From the NCBI GenBank assembly GCA_900095095.1, contig FMBT01000438.1:43601-107600 (forward strand): DNA of 64,000 nt, read 5' to 3'. The stretch's first letter is position 1; each line of letters opens with the position of its first letter. This document shows positions 43,983 to 57,602 of this stretch, in pieces. Source of the DNA: Fragilariopsis cylindrus CCMP1102 (lineage: Eukaryota > Bacillariophyta > Bacillariophyceae > Bacillariales > Bacillariaceae). Below the pieces are notes generated by a model. The model was given only the letters and a program-made list of their open reading frames with translations. It ran no database searches and had not been told where the DNA came from. A program made the position numbers and the translations under genes.

Positions 43983-44980
43983 CTTTGATTGTTGGGTTTT
44001 ATTATATCAACTACAATCAATCAATACAATTAATAGTGACAATGGCAGTGCTCGTTGCCTGTTTGAAATTATTTTGAAAGAGCGCTGCTGCAACTTTTTT
44101 ACGCGATAGGGAGAACGTCGCCGAATCGAAGTTCAGAACGCGTGGAAACTCACGCACGATACTAAGAAAAGTTAAATTCATTGGTTCGCGGCACTTACTG
44201 TGACGAGTCAAGCTCGTCTCGTGAGTCGCCAATGCGCGGGAATGGCAATGCCCCGTGAGTCAATTTGAATTTCTAAGTAAATCGCGCAATCCAGTTATAT
44301 GTTATATATTAGTAATAGATATAATATTGAAATAAAAATTTCGAATTGCACGTGTCAAAATCAAATTCGAGCGACAACATCAAGTGAAAAAAGCGAAAGC
44401 GAACGTCTTGCCTTCGCTCGTCTGCCTGATCCAGCAGCTTAACAAAACAGCTTGAAAAACTGTAGCCTACAGTACGCAAGTAAAATTATGCGCGACAAAG
44501 CAGGAGCAACAACAACATACCTTTTAGGCAATGCCAATTCTTTTTTTATTAAAAGCATCAAAAGCAACGCCGCAGGAAACAATACACAAGGAAAGATATT
44601 GTCGTGTCAACTGGATCTATCTATCAAGACGCACAGGAAGAAGCCCCCCCCCCCCCCCCTCATCAGGCCAAAACAACGAGAGTTCTGTCAAAGAAATTGG
44701 AAGAAGAAGAAGAAAGGAAAAAGCATCTCGGGGGCAGCGACGAAAAACGAAACGAAACGAAACGACACTTTCGACACGGATCACTCTAGAAGAAAAAACG
44801 CAGCGTCGAGTCGAGTCACTCTCTTATCGCCTGCACTTCAGCCACCTGAAAAACCTTCCTTTTATTTTGACGACGCACGCAAATTAAATTAAATTAAATT
44901 AAATTCGAAAAAGAACGGATTGATTGATTTTGTTAATCTAGAATCAATCTAAAATCAAAATCAACAAATACAAATAAATC
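43983..44980. other. Intergenic, divergent promoter with poly-C run
   Basis: Between divergent CK1 and the LRR gene. A run of about 14 C lies near 44646. Overlapping open frames at 44452-44892 in all plus frames reflect a stop-poor stretch, not a gene. (AAATT)n lies just before the LRR gene leader (about 44880-44905). Confidence 0.45.
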
Positions 44981-47284
44981 ATGGGTTTACGTGAAATACC
45001 AAATTTATCAATTTTATGTTTAAGAGCAATTGTTAGTCGTGATTGTAATACAGAAAAAACATTTGCACCCACCAAGGATGGTCAACCATCTACAGCATCC
45101 AGACTACTGCGAAGTTTTCATAATCGTCCCGTGTTAAGACCAAATGAAAAAATAAATGATTTTTTATTAGATGCTCAAAAATCCATTGATGAAATAATTA
45201 ACAAGGATGACAATAATGGAAATGACAATGATAATGATAATGAAAAGACAACCACTAATGTAATACCAACAATAGAATTAATACCAATGAAACGAACACC
45301 AGCAATTGGTAATGGATCAGGACGTAGAAAACAAGCAAATGATGTTGATTTAAATCATCCATGGATTGGTATATATCAACCAGAATTTGACCCCAGCAAG
45401 AGAAATAATTTTTCGATGAATAAGGGGATAATGGAAGACGACGTAGAAGATGAGGGTGATGATGAACAAGAACAAGAACAAGATAATATACCAACTGATC
45501 CTGAATCACAGGTGATTGTAGCAGAATATGGTAGTTGTGCTATTGATTTATTACAAAGTTATGTGGACTCGTTAGTTGAATTAGGTAGAATGGATGATAA
45601 TCGTTTAGGATTATTTTTCTTTAAAGAACTGAAAGTTAATATTGAATTACAATATCAAGTAAAGAAATATACACAACGTGGACTACTACTACGAGAGAAT
45701 GGTGGTGGTAATAACGGTGGTGGTAACGGTGAGGGCATCGATTCATTCGTAGATGATGATGCTGCTGTGGATGCCGATGTAACAGCAGCAGCAGCAGCAC
45801 CACCCGTTGCCGATGTAATGAATTCACCAATACCAAAGAAGAAGAAACGAAAACGAAGTGGTGGTGGTGCCACTACAGCAGCACAAGTAGCATTAAAGAA
45901 AAAAGAAGCCGCAAAAAGAGCAGAAGATGAAATGAAACGTCAAGCAGCAATACTTGCAGCTGTACCAAAAAGGTATGTTAACTAACAATCAGGAACACGT
46001 CATTCATATGCTGACATCCCTTTTCTTCTTCCCCGAAAATCACTCCTCACGCATATATCCCATTCTCCTTTTCTTCTCCTTCTTCCTCCTATGTCCACAT
46101 AACAAACAAGTCGTGGTTCATTATCACTACATAATGCAATTATAATGACAGAAACACTCAATAATATCTTATCATCAAATGTATTAAAACATATTTATAC
46201 TTTGGACCTAACAGGATTACAAACATTAACAGATGATATGTTATTGTCGGTAGTAAAAGAAACAGGATTACAATTAAGACGTTTATCAGTGAAAAATTGT
46301 CGTCGTTTAACAGATATAACAATACATTCATTATGTAATCATTCATCTAATCTTGAATCAATTGATATTGGTGGTGATTATAATATAAAACCAAGAACCA
46401 TAATTGATTTATTAAAACCACAAGTGATAAGACGTGGACGTGGACTTTTCACAACATTAGCATTACCACATTTAACTGAATTACATGCGGGGGGGATTGG
46501 TCCAACAGGTGGTTGGACAAATGATTTTTTACCAGAACTATTTTCATTAAGAAATTGGATTGCATTATCAATAGGATTTTCACCATATCTTACCTTCGAG
46601 GGATGGAAATCTGCTATATTTGATGTCGAATCAAATCATACCGCACTATTACTCCAAGCAGAAGAAGCCGGTACATCCACTGCAAATTTGAATAGTAATA
46701 TGTGTCAAAGTCTACAAAGCTTATCTGTACCATTTTGTGAAGAAACATTAATAGATAACGCTTGGCTTGGTTTAATGGGACGGCATTTACCTAACTTACG
46801 TGCATTAGATATTCGTGGTAATCATAAATTAAATTCATTAACAGGATGGTATGATGGTCGTGCAACTATTATAAATGATGAATCTCTCTCAAAAGGGAAA
46901 GTTAAATCAAAACAATCTCTCATGGTATTAGGACGATATTCTGGTATTGCAGCTGAGGCAAGTAAAAATAGTGTCAAAGAAACAAAACAAATTTATCCTG
47001 ATGCAGCAAGTGATGATGCTTTACGTGTTGTTTCCAATTCCGATGGTATTGGATGGGGTATATTGCGACAAGAGCAACAACAACAAAAACAAGATGAACA
47101 ATCAGAATCATCATCTACTATTACAAATCATTTTCGTTATCGTATTCATGCAATTAAAGCAGCAACAGCTAAAGAAGAAAAAGCAGCAGCGAAAGAATCG
47201 TCGTCGACGAAAACACCGTCGGTAGCAGTAGCAGTAGCAGTAGCAGTCGTTAATGATGATGCTAGTATGGACATCGATGGTTAG
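44981..47284 (+). CDS. LRR protein, RAD7/AMN1-like layout, two exons
   Basis: Exon 1 (44981-45972) encodes MGLREIPNLSILCLRAIVSRD, acidic low-complexity linkers, a folded part (YGSCAIDLLQSYVDSLVELGRMDDNRLGLFF) and a basic PKKKKRKRSGGG nuclear-localisation-like patch with a following charged helix. A 138-bp phase-2 intron (GTATGT...ACAAG) leads to exon 2 at 46111 with SRGSLSLHNAIIMTETL. The repeats follow: LKHIYTLDLTGLQTLTDDML, LRRLSVKNCRRLTDITIHSL, LESIDIGGDYNI, LTELHAGGIG, LQSLSVPFCEETLID, LRALDIRGNHKL. These are Cys-containing-type leucine-rich repeats as in RAD7, AMN1 and F-box LRR proteins. The nuclear signal fits a RAD7-like role in nucleotide-excision repair, but no F-box is seen and the role is inference. 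The Ala/Val tail ends the protein. Confidence 0.78.
45973..46110 (+). other. Intron of the LRR gene
   Basis: 138 bp, donor GTATGT, acceptor AAACAAG, pyrimidine-rich centre (CTTCTTCC..CTCC). Phase 2: AG|T makes Ser and keeps the frame into the repeats. Confidence 0.72.
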
Positions 47285-49007
47285 AATCGAAAAATCATAA
47301 CAACAGGTGCTGCAGTAGAGTAGCAGCTTTGATCGAAACTACAGCAACTCGTTTTGCCTGTCTGCATTAGTAAACTAGTATAAACACGAAAAAAATAACT
47401 AATAAATATAAAATTAAGAACTAGAACTAGCAAAAGTCAAGGCATGCATTCGTACGCGTGGTAGCATAACACTTAAATGGATTCATACTTTCTACCTTCC
47501 TTTCTCTCTCCCCCTCCATATTGCAGTAGCTAGAAGGGTAGGTTCTACTGACCACTAAATACTAACAATTAGTGGGGGTTAATATAATATATCAGTAGCT
47601 ACTGGAAGTAATTTGGGGTCTGTTTTATGCCCAAACTTTTTCCACCTTTCAATTTCTAATCTTCCATTACCCTCATCGTTTTGCAGCCTAACAATGTTCT
47701 TTTTTGTTTCTTTTCCACCCTTTGATTTGGGTTATTGTGTGCATGCATGCTGTGTATTACTAAGTCTTGTTGTCAGACATTATGCTATGATTGTGTGTAC
47801 CCTACTATCATGCCATGCATACCGTGCATACCATTACTTTGCCTGTGTGTTAGGTCGTCTAGTCTGTCATCATCAGCGCCGGATCTATCGAAACCATTGA
47901 ATAAATCTACGCGTGGAACTAGTCATTAATATAAAAACTAAATCATGCCCAAAATTTTACTAGTATTTGTTAGTGTAGTATATAATAACAATTTTAGCAT
48001 CAAGTACATGCGCCTAAATAGTCATTTTTCTGGAAAAATAAACAATGAAGCTTACATTTGACCTATTGGTTGGAGAATTGTTATATTCCTTAGTCTTGTA
48101 AGCCTACTGGTATCTCACAATGTAGGCTCACACACAGCACACATTTTAGGGATTTAAAATGTATGTGTACACACAACAAAATATCTCATTTGAATGTGTT
48201 GCAGAGGACAACACCTTCTGAGTTGGGTACACCAGGATCCGCAGCTTATACTAGAACATTGTAGTTGCCTCCTACCACTTTTTTGTTAGTGTGGTTGTTG
48301 AATAAATTACAATCCACTGTTGTGGAAGGCACACAAACAACAAGATTTTTGACCAGAAATGAACAACAATATATCTTGTTTGAATGTGTTGCAGAGGACA
48401 ACACTGCAAACACCTTCTGGGCCAGGTGCACTAGTATCCATTATACCTATGCCTACAAGGTCCTCATAATATTTTATGTTTGGTTGTTCAGCTGCAGTAG
48501 TCACAACCCTAAAATATATAACAAGTAAAATATCTCATAAAAACCAATCAAGGCGTGTTCCGGCTCAACGCTGCATTTTTTGGGACACGCGCGATACCTC
48601 GCGACAAGGAAAATTCTTAAGAATTGGAATGGAAAATTCCTTATTAACACATGAAAATGGGAATGTATTGAATCGAACCTCCATGGATATCGATTTGTTT
48701 AACATACGCTTATAAGAAGAAATATATATATTCGTACTGTTAAGAGAGGAAGAAAGTTTGGGTGTGATTCGGATGTCTGGGGAATATTCTATGAAGATTT
48801 ATATGGGTGGAAGGCGAATTTCAAATCGCTAGGAAGAGGTGCATAAGAGAGGAACATTAAAAATCAAATAACAGATTAATAAATAAAGTACTAGTACAGA
48901 AGTCTCTATTCGTGTTAAATATTAGTCAATACGATAATTTTTATTCTTATTGTTATGTTAAGAGACGACCCATTATCAACGGGCGTGTTGGACGCATATT
49001 TTCGAAA
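47285..49007. other. Intergenic, 1.7 kb; repeat debris left of the copia element
   Basis: No gene supported. About 47590-48530 is T/C/G-rich compared with its neighbours and holds an imperfect direct repeat (48182-48240 versus 48370-48438). The rest is plain AT-rich flank. Confidence 0.4.
48182..48438 (+). repeat. Imperfect direct repeat pair
   Basis: Two copies share TTTGAATGTGTTGCAGAGGA followed by CAACAC, then CACCTTCTG, a G/C-rich GGTxCAC and AGxATCC. The second copy has an extra GCAAACA. The units start 188 bp apart. Likely the remnant of a decayed tandem or mobile unit. Confidence 0.55.
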
Positions 49008-49820
49008 TGTTAAATTATACATAGTACTCAAGCGTAGGAGTCATATGTCGTACATAAGCCCCGCGGAGTAGAAATACGAGCGCGATGAGATTAGTGAGTG
49101 AGAATGCACGTGTATGCATTATTGAGATAAAAGAGAACCGAAAGTTAGCTAAAAGCCAACATCGTACTGTTGGAGTTGAAGTGACTGTCGAAGCAGTTGT
49201 CGAAGCAATTGGAACCGAGCGCAAATAAGAGAAGTGCTTAGGTATATTTATACAAATCGGAACACGATTAGGAAGAGTGTCCGAATACATAGAACACGAT
49301 TATGAAGAGTGTTATACATATGGAAGTCGAACAGATGTCGATGTCCACCTTTGAACCGCTAATGCGATATATATGCATTGAGGCGAAGTGAGTTAGGAAC
49401 AGAAAGTTGTATGCAAGGTTACTGGAAACCGCAATACTAAAATACGAAGAAAAGAGCAGAATTACCTCGATTACGAGAAATGAACAATTACTGTCTTTTA
49501 TTGTTGAGAAATTGTAATAACCATAGACTAATTAAACAAGTGTGTTAATAACAACTTTTGCGTTTGAACATATCGTTGTCTGGAAAGATAATAGAAATAT
49601 CTACATTTACAGAGTGAACATTGTTCGGAAGAACTTTCAGCATTCTAAAAGGGAGAGTATCCTGGTAGAACATCGCAACCAGTCTATAAGAATCGAGAGT
49701 ATCTTTTCTTACCGTCATAGCAGAATCTTACAAGACCGAAGAGTAAGATTGTCTGAATATCAAATCCTATTTGATACTGAACCCGTTTCAACAATCATCG
49801 ATTGTTTGTGAAACTTATCA
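49008..49820 (+). repeat. 5' LTR
   Basis: 813 bp, TG...CA ends. Contains an internal near-repeat AACACGATTANGAAGAGTGT (about 49262 and 49292). Short open frames on both strands also occur in the 3' LTR and are not genes. Confidence 0.93.
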
Positions 49821-50017
49821 GATTAACAGTCGCAATTCTATCCTATAGAACTGCTGATCAACTTCCTTTGATTTCATTTTGAACATCAAGAGGACCGGAG
49901 ATCCAATTAAATTTAATTGATATTATTGAATTAACGATCTCGAAAGAAGTCTAAATACAATATACTCATACCTCAAGTCTTACCGAATAAGCAACTAGAG
50001 AAGTCATTCAACTGTGA

Positions 50018-52030
50018 ATGAATCAAGAAGAAGAAAAAGAAGGAACAGCTAATAATCCACTACCCACAACAGGAAGTGATAATAGCGATAGTCCATCTTA
50101 TTCTTACTTGTCGGCAGCCAGCCTATCGCCAATACCCGAAGCGTCGCTCGACAGCTCTACTCCTCCAAGAGAAGATCCAAGTCTACTGACACCTTTGCGT
50201 CAAAGTACTACCTCTCCAAGGTCCGCAAAACCACTCAAGAGAAAGCAGCAATATCTATCGACGAGAGGAGAAGCAGAACCTGAAGCGAAACTAGATCATA
50301 ACAACAGCGCTCTAAGCGGCTCTAGTTCCGGCGATTCAACAGATTCTGCTATACCCAGCTTGGATTCATATCTAGCAGGACATCAGATCAAATCTATTGT
50401 CTCGAAAGAAACAACAAACGACCCAGAAGAGAGTATCGAAAGAAACGACGATAACGACAAAGGAACAAGTTCACCTGATCCTTCAGATCCTCAAGACCCA
50501 TCCGATCCTTCTAAGACTACAATGCCGTCCACTCGAACAACACCTACGGTAGCGACAACTGCTATAGTTCAAAAAGATCTAGAACATCTGTTAGTAGATA
50601 TCATGGCACTTAAGCTCACGGATTATGTCTCGTTAGCACTTCACCGTCAAGGATGTCGTTCCTTTGAAGATTTCTGTGTATTAGATGAAATTGACACAGA
50701 CACTCTTCAATACGATACGGTAGATGGTATTTCTAATACGATTAAAGCAGAGCCATGTAATTCGACAGACAGGAAGAAGATCAAGCGTGCTGTTGCCTAC
50801 TGCGCATTTCGTGAAAGTGATGGATCCGATGTTGAGAGACGTAATCCAACAGCATGGGTTGCAGCTGATTACTCTACGTGGTGTAGAACTGGATATCCTG
50901 CCTGGCTTATCACACTCTCGAATGCAGCGTCAGTAACCTCATCCTCAGGAACGAGTGGTAGCTCAGCTGGTACTATCTTTTTACCTAAAAGCCAATTAGA
51001 AAAGGACCAAGATGCATTGCTTGTTAGCTGGAATAGAAGCCCAAGAGATATTGCTAAATATCCACATATCAAGGATGATGTAGGTTACGGAGAATGGTTT
51101 ATCAAGATGAAACGGCAATTGAAGGCTGATCGATTATGGCGGGTAGCAGCACCTAATTGGACAATTGCTAAGAATTGCAGTACAGGATCCGATACATTTT
51201 AGCCGAACTTCAGCTAAACTATTTCGAACAGATCCTAGCTGCAGTTCTTCAGAATCCCGAAGGTAAAGGTTTACTAACCACACATCCAGAAGATTCACTT
51301 TATGTATGGAAAAAGCATGAGGAACATCAGACGTCATCTGATTCTGCAATGCAAGGTACACATATCTTGATGAATAAGATAATGTCTTTAACGATTACTA
51401 AGTTCGATACAAGATACGAATTTCTCATTTCGTTTCCAAGAATGTGCTGACAAGTATGACAAGATCGCAAGAAAGCCTCTCGACGAAGATTTTAAGATTA
51501 TGCTTCTTCAAAAAGCCACTAATCCTGATGTCGCTCTTTCCAATAGTTGGGTACAAAAGACAGAAGCAAAGAGAGCCAATGCGTTACCTGGTGCACCTAC
51601 TGCTGTTTCATATACGGAATACCTAAAGTTCCTAATGCAACAATCAAAGGTACACGATTTGAACACTCCATTCAAACGGCCAACTCGCCATGCGCATCAA
51701 GCTGAATCATTTTACAATGATAATGACAACGGCGTTATCGACGGAGAAGACGATGGTACTAGTGATTTCATTGCAAATATGTCCATTTCTGGTGAAACTA
51801 TGAGCAATGAACAACGGTACTCGCCTTCGCCGCTTATCAACGCAACCGTCCGCCACCTCGTCCTCGAGATCCAGAAGCTGATATCGACCAAGCAATATAC
51901 AGCAAGTGTTCTAGGGATTTCGCATTGCATGGAGCAAGGAGCCAACGGATATCAAGAAGCAGATTCTTAAACAGAATAACAACAAATCTCCTAAGCAAGG
52001 TGCTAAGAAGAATAGTGAATTAGCTGTTTA
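50018..52030 (+). pseudogene. gag: copia gag region, several frame breaks
   Basis: The first frame (50018-51202) has a Ser/Thr/Pro-rich N-terminus with acidic clusters, then a folded capsid-like part (DLEHLLVDIMALKLTDYVSLAL, SFEDFCVLDEID, FIKMKRQLKADRLWRV). It continues in other frames through 51175-51450 (LAAVLQNPEGKGLL, VWKKHEEHQ) and 51450-51970 (ECADKYDKIARKPLDEDFKIMLLQKA). Breaks fall near 51175-51225, 51440 and 51950. No clear CCHC zinc knuckle is readable, perhaps because the break near 51900-51950 hides it. The start is the first ATG about 200 bp after the 5' LTR. Confidence 0.75.
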
Positions 52031-52031
52031 C

Positions 52032-53252
52032 ATGGGTCAGTCTGAAGGCTACGAAACAGATACATCTGCATATTCAGAAGCTACGTACGGATACGACGCT
52101 GATGACAATGACGATCAATCTGTTATTGAAGCTACCGAGCTAGTTGCAAATGCAGCAAGAAGACGCCCCAATGGAATCCTCAAGAAGAAAGATCTTCCAA
52201 AGAAGACCGATCTACCAATTGCTGATCCACGAAGAATGCTGTCCAATAGATCTACACCATTAATCGGAAAAGATGGAAATATCACTGGACATCTCACGTA
52301 TACAGCCTCTATGGCAGTAATCCGTCACCGATTCGATCAAGTCGATTCTTCGCAAGCAGTTTCCATCGAAGATAACTATGTCATATCCGTCAATGCAACC
52401 AAATTCTTTGATGAACCGCTTGCATTAATGGACGGAGGCGCTAATGGTGGAATCGCAGCAGCGATATGAGAGTTATGTCATACAACTCGGACGGACGACG
52501 TGTTAATATTGGCATTGCAGGTGATCATCAAATGACGGGCAAGAAACTCGGTACCTTTTGCGCTGTGATCGAAACTCGATTCGGACGTGTTCTAGCAATA
52601 TTCCATCAATATGCTCATGTACCCGAACAAAGACGATCAATTCCATTCTAAATGCCAATTTCAAGCGCATCACAACCTAGTTGGTGATACAGCGACAGCC
52701 TATGGCGGTCTTCAACGCATCGATACAGCAGATGGGTATCAACTACCTTTAACTATTCGAGCAGGATTACCATACATCCGTCAAACGTATCCCACCGATG
52801 CTGATATGAACCTTCCACAAGTACAATTTACTTCACCTTCTCAATGGGATCCCAATCTTAATGATGATAACCGTACATCAGAAGAAATGATACGAACATT
52901 TCCTCCTATTCCTAAAGAAGCCATCGATAACTTCTATGATGAATATGGAAGAACTAACTACGAATATTTACAAAAGCGTGTAAATAAAACCGTTGAGATT
53001 GAACCTGACGATGATGACAGTGTTGGTACTATGCCCGGTTTACAAGATCGAGCTCGAGAAGATTCCTCAAGTGATGATGATAGTGTTGTGGAACATATCC
53101 AACCATCTACTCAATTGAATGGAATGTTCCAATCGATGACTCCAATGGGGAGAAAATTGAATGTCCTCGACTTAGGAAAAGTAAGCTCAAACGTCGTATT
53201 CGAATCAAAGAAAAACGGCTCAAAGCTGCGTCCTCTAACAAGAACTGACTGA
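52032..53252 (+). pseudogene. copia protease and linker
   Basis: After an acidic tether (YDADDNDDQSVIEATEL) the frame reaches ALMDGGANGGIA, the aspartic-protease active-site motif (D-G-G-A in place of D-S/T-G-A). A one-base gap near 52458 then moves the frame to MRVMSYNSDGRRVNIGIAGDHQM, and another near 52640 to FHSKCQFQAHHNLVGDTATAYGGLQRI. The latter is a region that diatom copia elements have between protease and integrase. Confidence 0.7.
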
Positions 53253-53392
53253 CAAGAAAACATCTGCTTCTAAAGCTAATGATTTACCAATCCCAATTAT
53301 TGATAACATGGGCAATAATAAGGAATCATCTACAATGGTAGACGGTATAAAATTCTTTCCGGCAGAACGTAATTCGACTTGCACCGACATTA

Positions 53393-54640
53393 TTGAGGAA
53401 TAATATCGAAGATTTGAACGATCAAATATTTTATGACTCCACTGAAGTACTTCATGATCCTAACATCTTTGTTGACACTGTATCCGACACAGCGTATCTA
53501 GATGACATGTCGACGCCTCGACCTACGGAGCACGAGTACTGGGAAGACTTTCTATCAAACGAAGTCACTCAACGTCTTATTTATCAAGGCATCATTGATT
53601 CCTGTGAACAATATGACATCAACGCTAACGATATAGCTTCTGTAATGACTCCCTCAAGCCAAGATATTCGGTACCTACACCGATTGACTACGAATCCAAA
53701 CGGAAATATTTTGCACATCTACCGGCAAGAATTATAGAAATACCTTTAAAATACAACCAAAAATATAGAAAGCTTACCCTCCATCTACGAACCTGCACAA
53801 GATGTTCAAGTCACCTAATCCTTCTGCAAACCTCAAACGTCGAGACGAAGCTGATGCAACTGACATGATCTATTCAAATACACCTGCTATAAATGGTGGT
53901 GAGAAATGTGCTCATATCTTCGTTGGTAAAAAGTCAAAACTGACTGATGCATACAAGGTTAAAAATGGTTCTTCTGAAGAGTTTCTAGAAAGCCTACAAG
54001 ATCGAGTCCGTTATCGAGGATGTCCTACAGGATTAGAAGCAGATAATGCTCCTATGTACCGCGGTTGGAAAAACTCACGATATCTCCGAGATATATGTAT
54101 TTCCCAGTGGCAGTGTGAATCGAAATATCAGCATCAAAATTACGCTGAAAATCGATGGCAAACTGTCAAGCGGTACACTAACCGAGTCATGGATCGCAGC
54201 GGCTGCCCTCCTTACATTTGGTTTCTAGCATTATCGTATGTCATCTTCTGCCTCAATCATTGTGTTGATCCTATGCTCGGAGATGGAACCAAAAGTCCTT
54301 TGCAAATCGCGACATTCCAAATGACCGATATTAGTCCTCTGCTGTACTTTTATTTTTGGGAACCTGTTTATTTTCTTCTCGATGAAAAAGAACGAAAGTT
54401 TCCAGGAAAATCAAAAGAATGCAGAGGCCATTGGGTAGGAGTATCAGAACACATTGGAAACAAGATGACCTACAAAATCATTACAGATGATACTGGAGAA
54501 GAAATTTGCCGATCTGCCATACGTACTGCACGGGACACTACGATGAAGAATCTACGCGAAGATCCAATCACGATTGATGATAACCTACTCAACGTAGAAG
54601 ATATCATTTCTCCAGCAGAAGAAATTGCAAATATCAAGTT
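53393..54640 (+). pseudogene. copia integrase
   Basis: A pre-integrase segment (53393-53737) precedes the catalytic core. The core reads RRDEADATDMIYSNTPAI (first Asp), GLEADNAPMYRGW (second Asp) and QHQNYAENRWQTVKR (Glu), so the DD-E triad is intact. ISPLLYFYFWEPVYF and CRGHWVGVSEHIGNKMTYKI follow. One break lies between the two parts (about 53738-53800). Confidence 0.82.
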
Positions 54641-57602
54641 AAAAGAAGTAACCTCGGGAAATACTTTTAACAATTTTGATACTACAGCAATATTAAAGAA
54701 CATCGACGACCAACTACAAGAGGAACTGAAAGTAAAAGCAAAAGCTAAAGCTCATCAACTACAAGAAGAAGCGGATGACTACTTTTTTGATTCAAATGAA
54801 CAGCAAACTGGTCATTTTAACACAGCACCTCCTGTTGTCCCCGTTAAATCGTCGCTGCCCAAACGTTCATCTACTACCAAGTCGAAACATGTAAAACCTA
54901 AGAAATTACGCGACTTACATCCAAAAGATCCAAGTAGAGGAAAAGGAACACGTAGTAGTAAACGTTTGCGAGATATGAACATTCATGCAATGAATGCACT
55001 CATGACAAACGAAGTACAACCTGAACAAGACCTTCCGTTATCAACTAGTCGCCAACAAGAACATGTTACGGATATCAACCATCCCACCAACCCACGGCCA
55101 TCGCCTCTAACCCGTCAACAGGTTCTGAAAAATCGTGATACGCATATCACCGAACAAGAAGATCAATTTGTCTATCTACGAGAAAATGGGGAGAATGAAA
55201 ATCCTATATGGCAAGAATTTGAGTTTCCTCTCGAAGACGAAAATGGTAACGCGGTAATCGGAGAAGACGGCAAACCGATGGTAATAATAGCACCTCCACC
55301 AAGTGACCTAGTAGGAAGAGTATTTCTAACCAAACCAGACGAGAGAGGTGAAGTTAATCGAGCACGAGTTGTAGAACTTATCAAGAACTTCGACGGCGAA
55401 GTAGAGAAGAATCAAGATCTAATCAGGTTCAAGCTTAACTATGATCACAGTTCCCAAGAAGATATCATGTCTTACAACGAGATCCTAGATTACATCGAAA
55501 GAGAAGAAAACAATGAAGACGGACATCATTGGAAGTTTCGTACTATATTAGGACACGTGCATACTCCTGTGGGACACAAGGAAAGAATGGGGAGTGACTA
55601 TAATGTCAAGACGGCTTGGGAAACTGGAGCAGTTTCGGTTGAACCATTGGACTTCCTTGCTAAGGATATCCCAGTTGATCTTGCTATATATGCCAAGAAA
55701 CACGACCTACTTGAGTTAGAGGATGGAAACGCTTTAAAAGAATTGCTAACCGAGATCAGCATATTCGACGACTTGTGAAACAAGCCAAGCTACGTTCCTT
55801 CCGTGTTACTCCGAAGTACAAGTATGGATTCTCTATACCACGCAATTACAAGGAAGCCCTTGAATTTGACGAAAGGAACGGAAACCATAAATGGCAAGAA
55901 GCAAATGTACTGGAACATGCGCAACTAACCGACTATGCAGTATTCAAGAATAAGGGTAAATTCAACGAAGCAAAGATACCAGAAGGATATCGAAAGATTC
56001 AGGTTCATACTATCTTTGATGTGAAACACGATGGCAGACACAAGGCTCGAGTTGTAGCTAATGGTAATCTAACGGATGTACCTCTTGAATCTGTTTACTC
56101 AGGTGTTGTTTCATTACGTGGCTTACGTACATGCATATTCTTAGGAGAGCTGAACAACATGACTCCATGGGCTACTGATATTGGAAATGCTTATCTTGAA
56201 GCAAAGACCACAGAAAAGGTATGTATCAAAGCAGGGCCAGAATTTGGGGAGCTACAAGGAAACCTTCTTATCATCGATAAGGCTCTTTACGGACTACGAC
56301 TTAGCGGAAAAGCTTTCAACATTTTGCTATCTGACTGTCTACGAGACCTAGGATTCTTTCCATCTAAAGCCGAGTCAAGTATTTTCATGAGAAAATGTCC
56401 CACAAGAGATGTGTACGAATATGTGGCCACATATGTCGATGACCTATGCATTATTATGGAGAACCCGTTAGAGTTCCTCGAGCAGCTGTCGTCAGCACCG
56501 TACAACTTCAAACTGAAAGGTTCAGGAGAAGTTAACTTCCACTTAGGATGTGGATTTGAAAGAGACTCTGATGGAGTTCTATGTATGAACCCAGGTCGGT
56601 ACGTCGATAAGATGGAAGATGCCTACAAGCAAGTCTTCAAGGAATTGCCTAAACAGAAGTACAGATCGCCGTTAGTAAAAGGAGACCATCCAGAGCTTGA
56701 TACAACCGCATTCCTTGACCAAGACGGAATTGAGATATATCAATCATTAATAGGAGCTATGCAATGGGCAATCTCTATAGGACGATGGGATATTCAATCG
56801 GCAGTAATGACCTTATCAAGTTTCAGGGCTCAACCAAGAAAAGGACATCTTGAAAGAATCAAACGTATCTACGGATTCTTATGCAAGTTCAGGCATTTCA
56901 AACTACGCTTTCGAGTTGATGAACCAGATTATTCCGGTACTCCACCAATGCCACCTTACGATTGGAGCCATTCCGTATATGGAAACCCAACTGAAGACAT
57001 CCCTAAAGATGCACCGCCTCCACTGGGAAAACGAATCGTTTTGACCCATTACTTCGATGCAAATCTAATGCATGACGTACTCTCCGGAAAGGCAGTTACA
57101 GGCGTAGTTCATTTCTACAACAAGACTCCAGTCGATTGGTATTCCAAGAAACAATCTACTACAGAGACTGCAACATACGGATCTGAATTCCTAGCATGTC
57201 GAACTTGTTTCGAACAGATCATTGATCACCGACAGTATCTACGATACCTTGGAGTACCAGTGGGTGGGAGACTACGCATGGGGAGACAATGATGCTATGA
57301 TTAATAGTGCAACCATACCTGACGCAAAGTTACATAAACGACATAACATTCTGTCATTTCACTTTGTTAGAAGCTTAATTGCAAGTGGTTTCATTAATCT
57401 GCAACATATCAAATCGGAAAGTAATATCGCGGATATACTTACGAAACATTGGGGTTACCAAAGTACTTACGAGTTGATCCGTCCAATCTTTCATTTTGGA
57501 GGTAACACGGCCGCGCTGTATTTTGATGATACATTAGAAGTCGATCGCTACATTACTCAATCAGAGTTAGATGAAATCGTTACGATCAATGGGGAGTGTT
57601 AA
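54641..57602 (+). pseudogene. pol: copia reverse transcriptase and RNase H
   Basis: A long hydrophilic linker (54641-55760) leads to the RT. The RT shows KWQEANVLEHAQL, HKARVVANGNLTD, TPWATDIGNAYLEA (first Asp), DKALYGLRLSGKAF, VATYVDDLCIIM (catalytic YVDD) and IGAMQWAISIGRWDI. RNase H follows with VLTHYFDANLMHD, KKQSTTETATYGSEF and SNIADILTKHWGY. There is a missing base in the AA of CTAACC near 55748 and an extra base near 57262. The final stop codon TAA is formed by bases 57600-57602, inside the 3' LTR. Confidence 0.9.
57585..57596 (+). promoter_or_regulatory. Polypurine tract
   Basis: CAATGGGGAG directly precedes the TGTT start of the 3' LTR, the normal place for the plus-strand primer. 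Confidence 0.7.

Noticed and set aside
44452-44892. Overlapping plus-strand open frames of 60-146 codons
   Set aside because: All three frames are open because the stretch is poor in stops; no motif, and it lies in a promoter region.
49015-49811. Open frames inside the LTRs on both strands
   Set aside because: Present in both LTRs without features of a protein; explained as LTR sequence.
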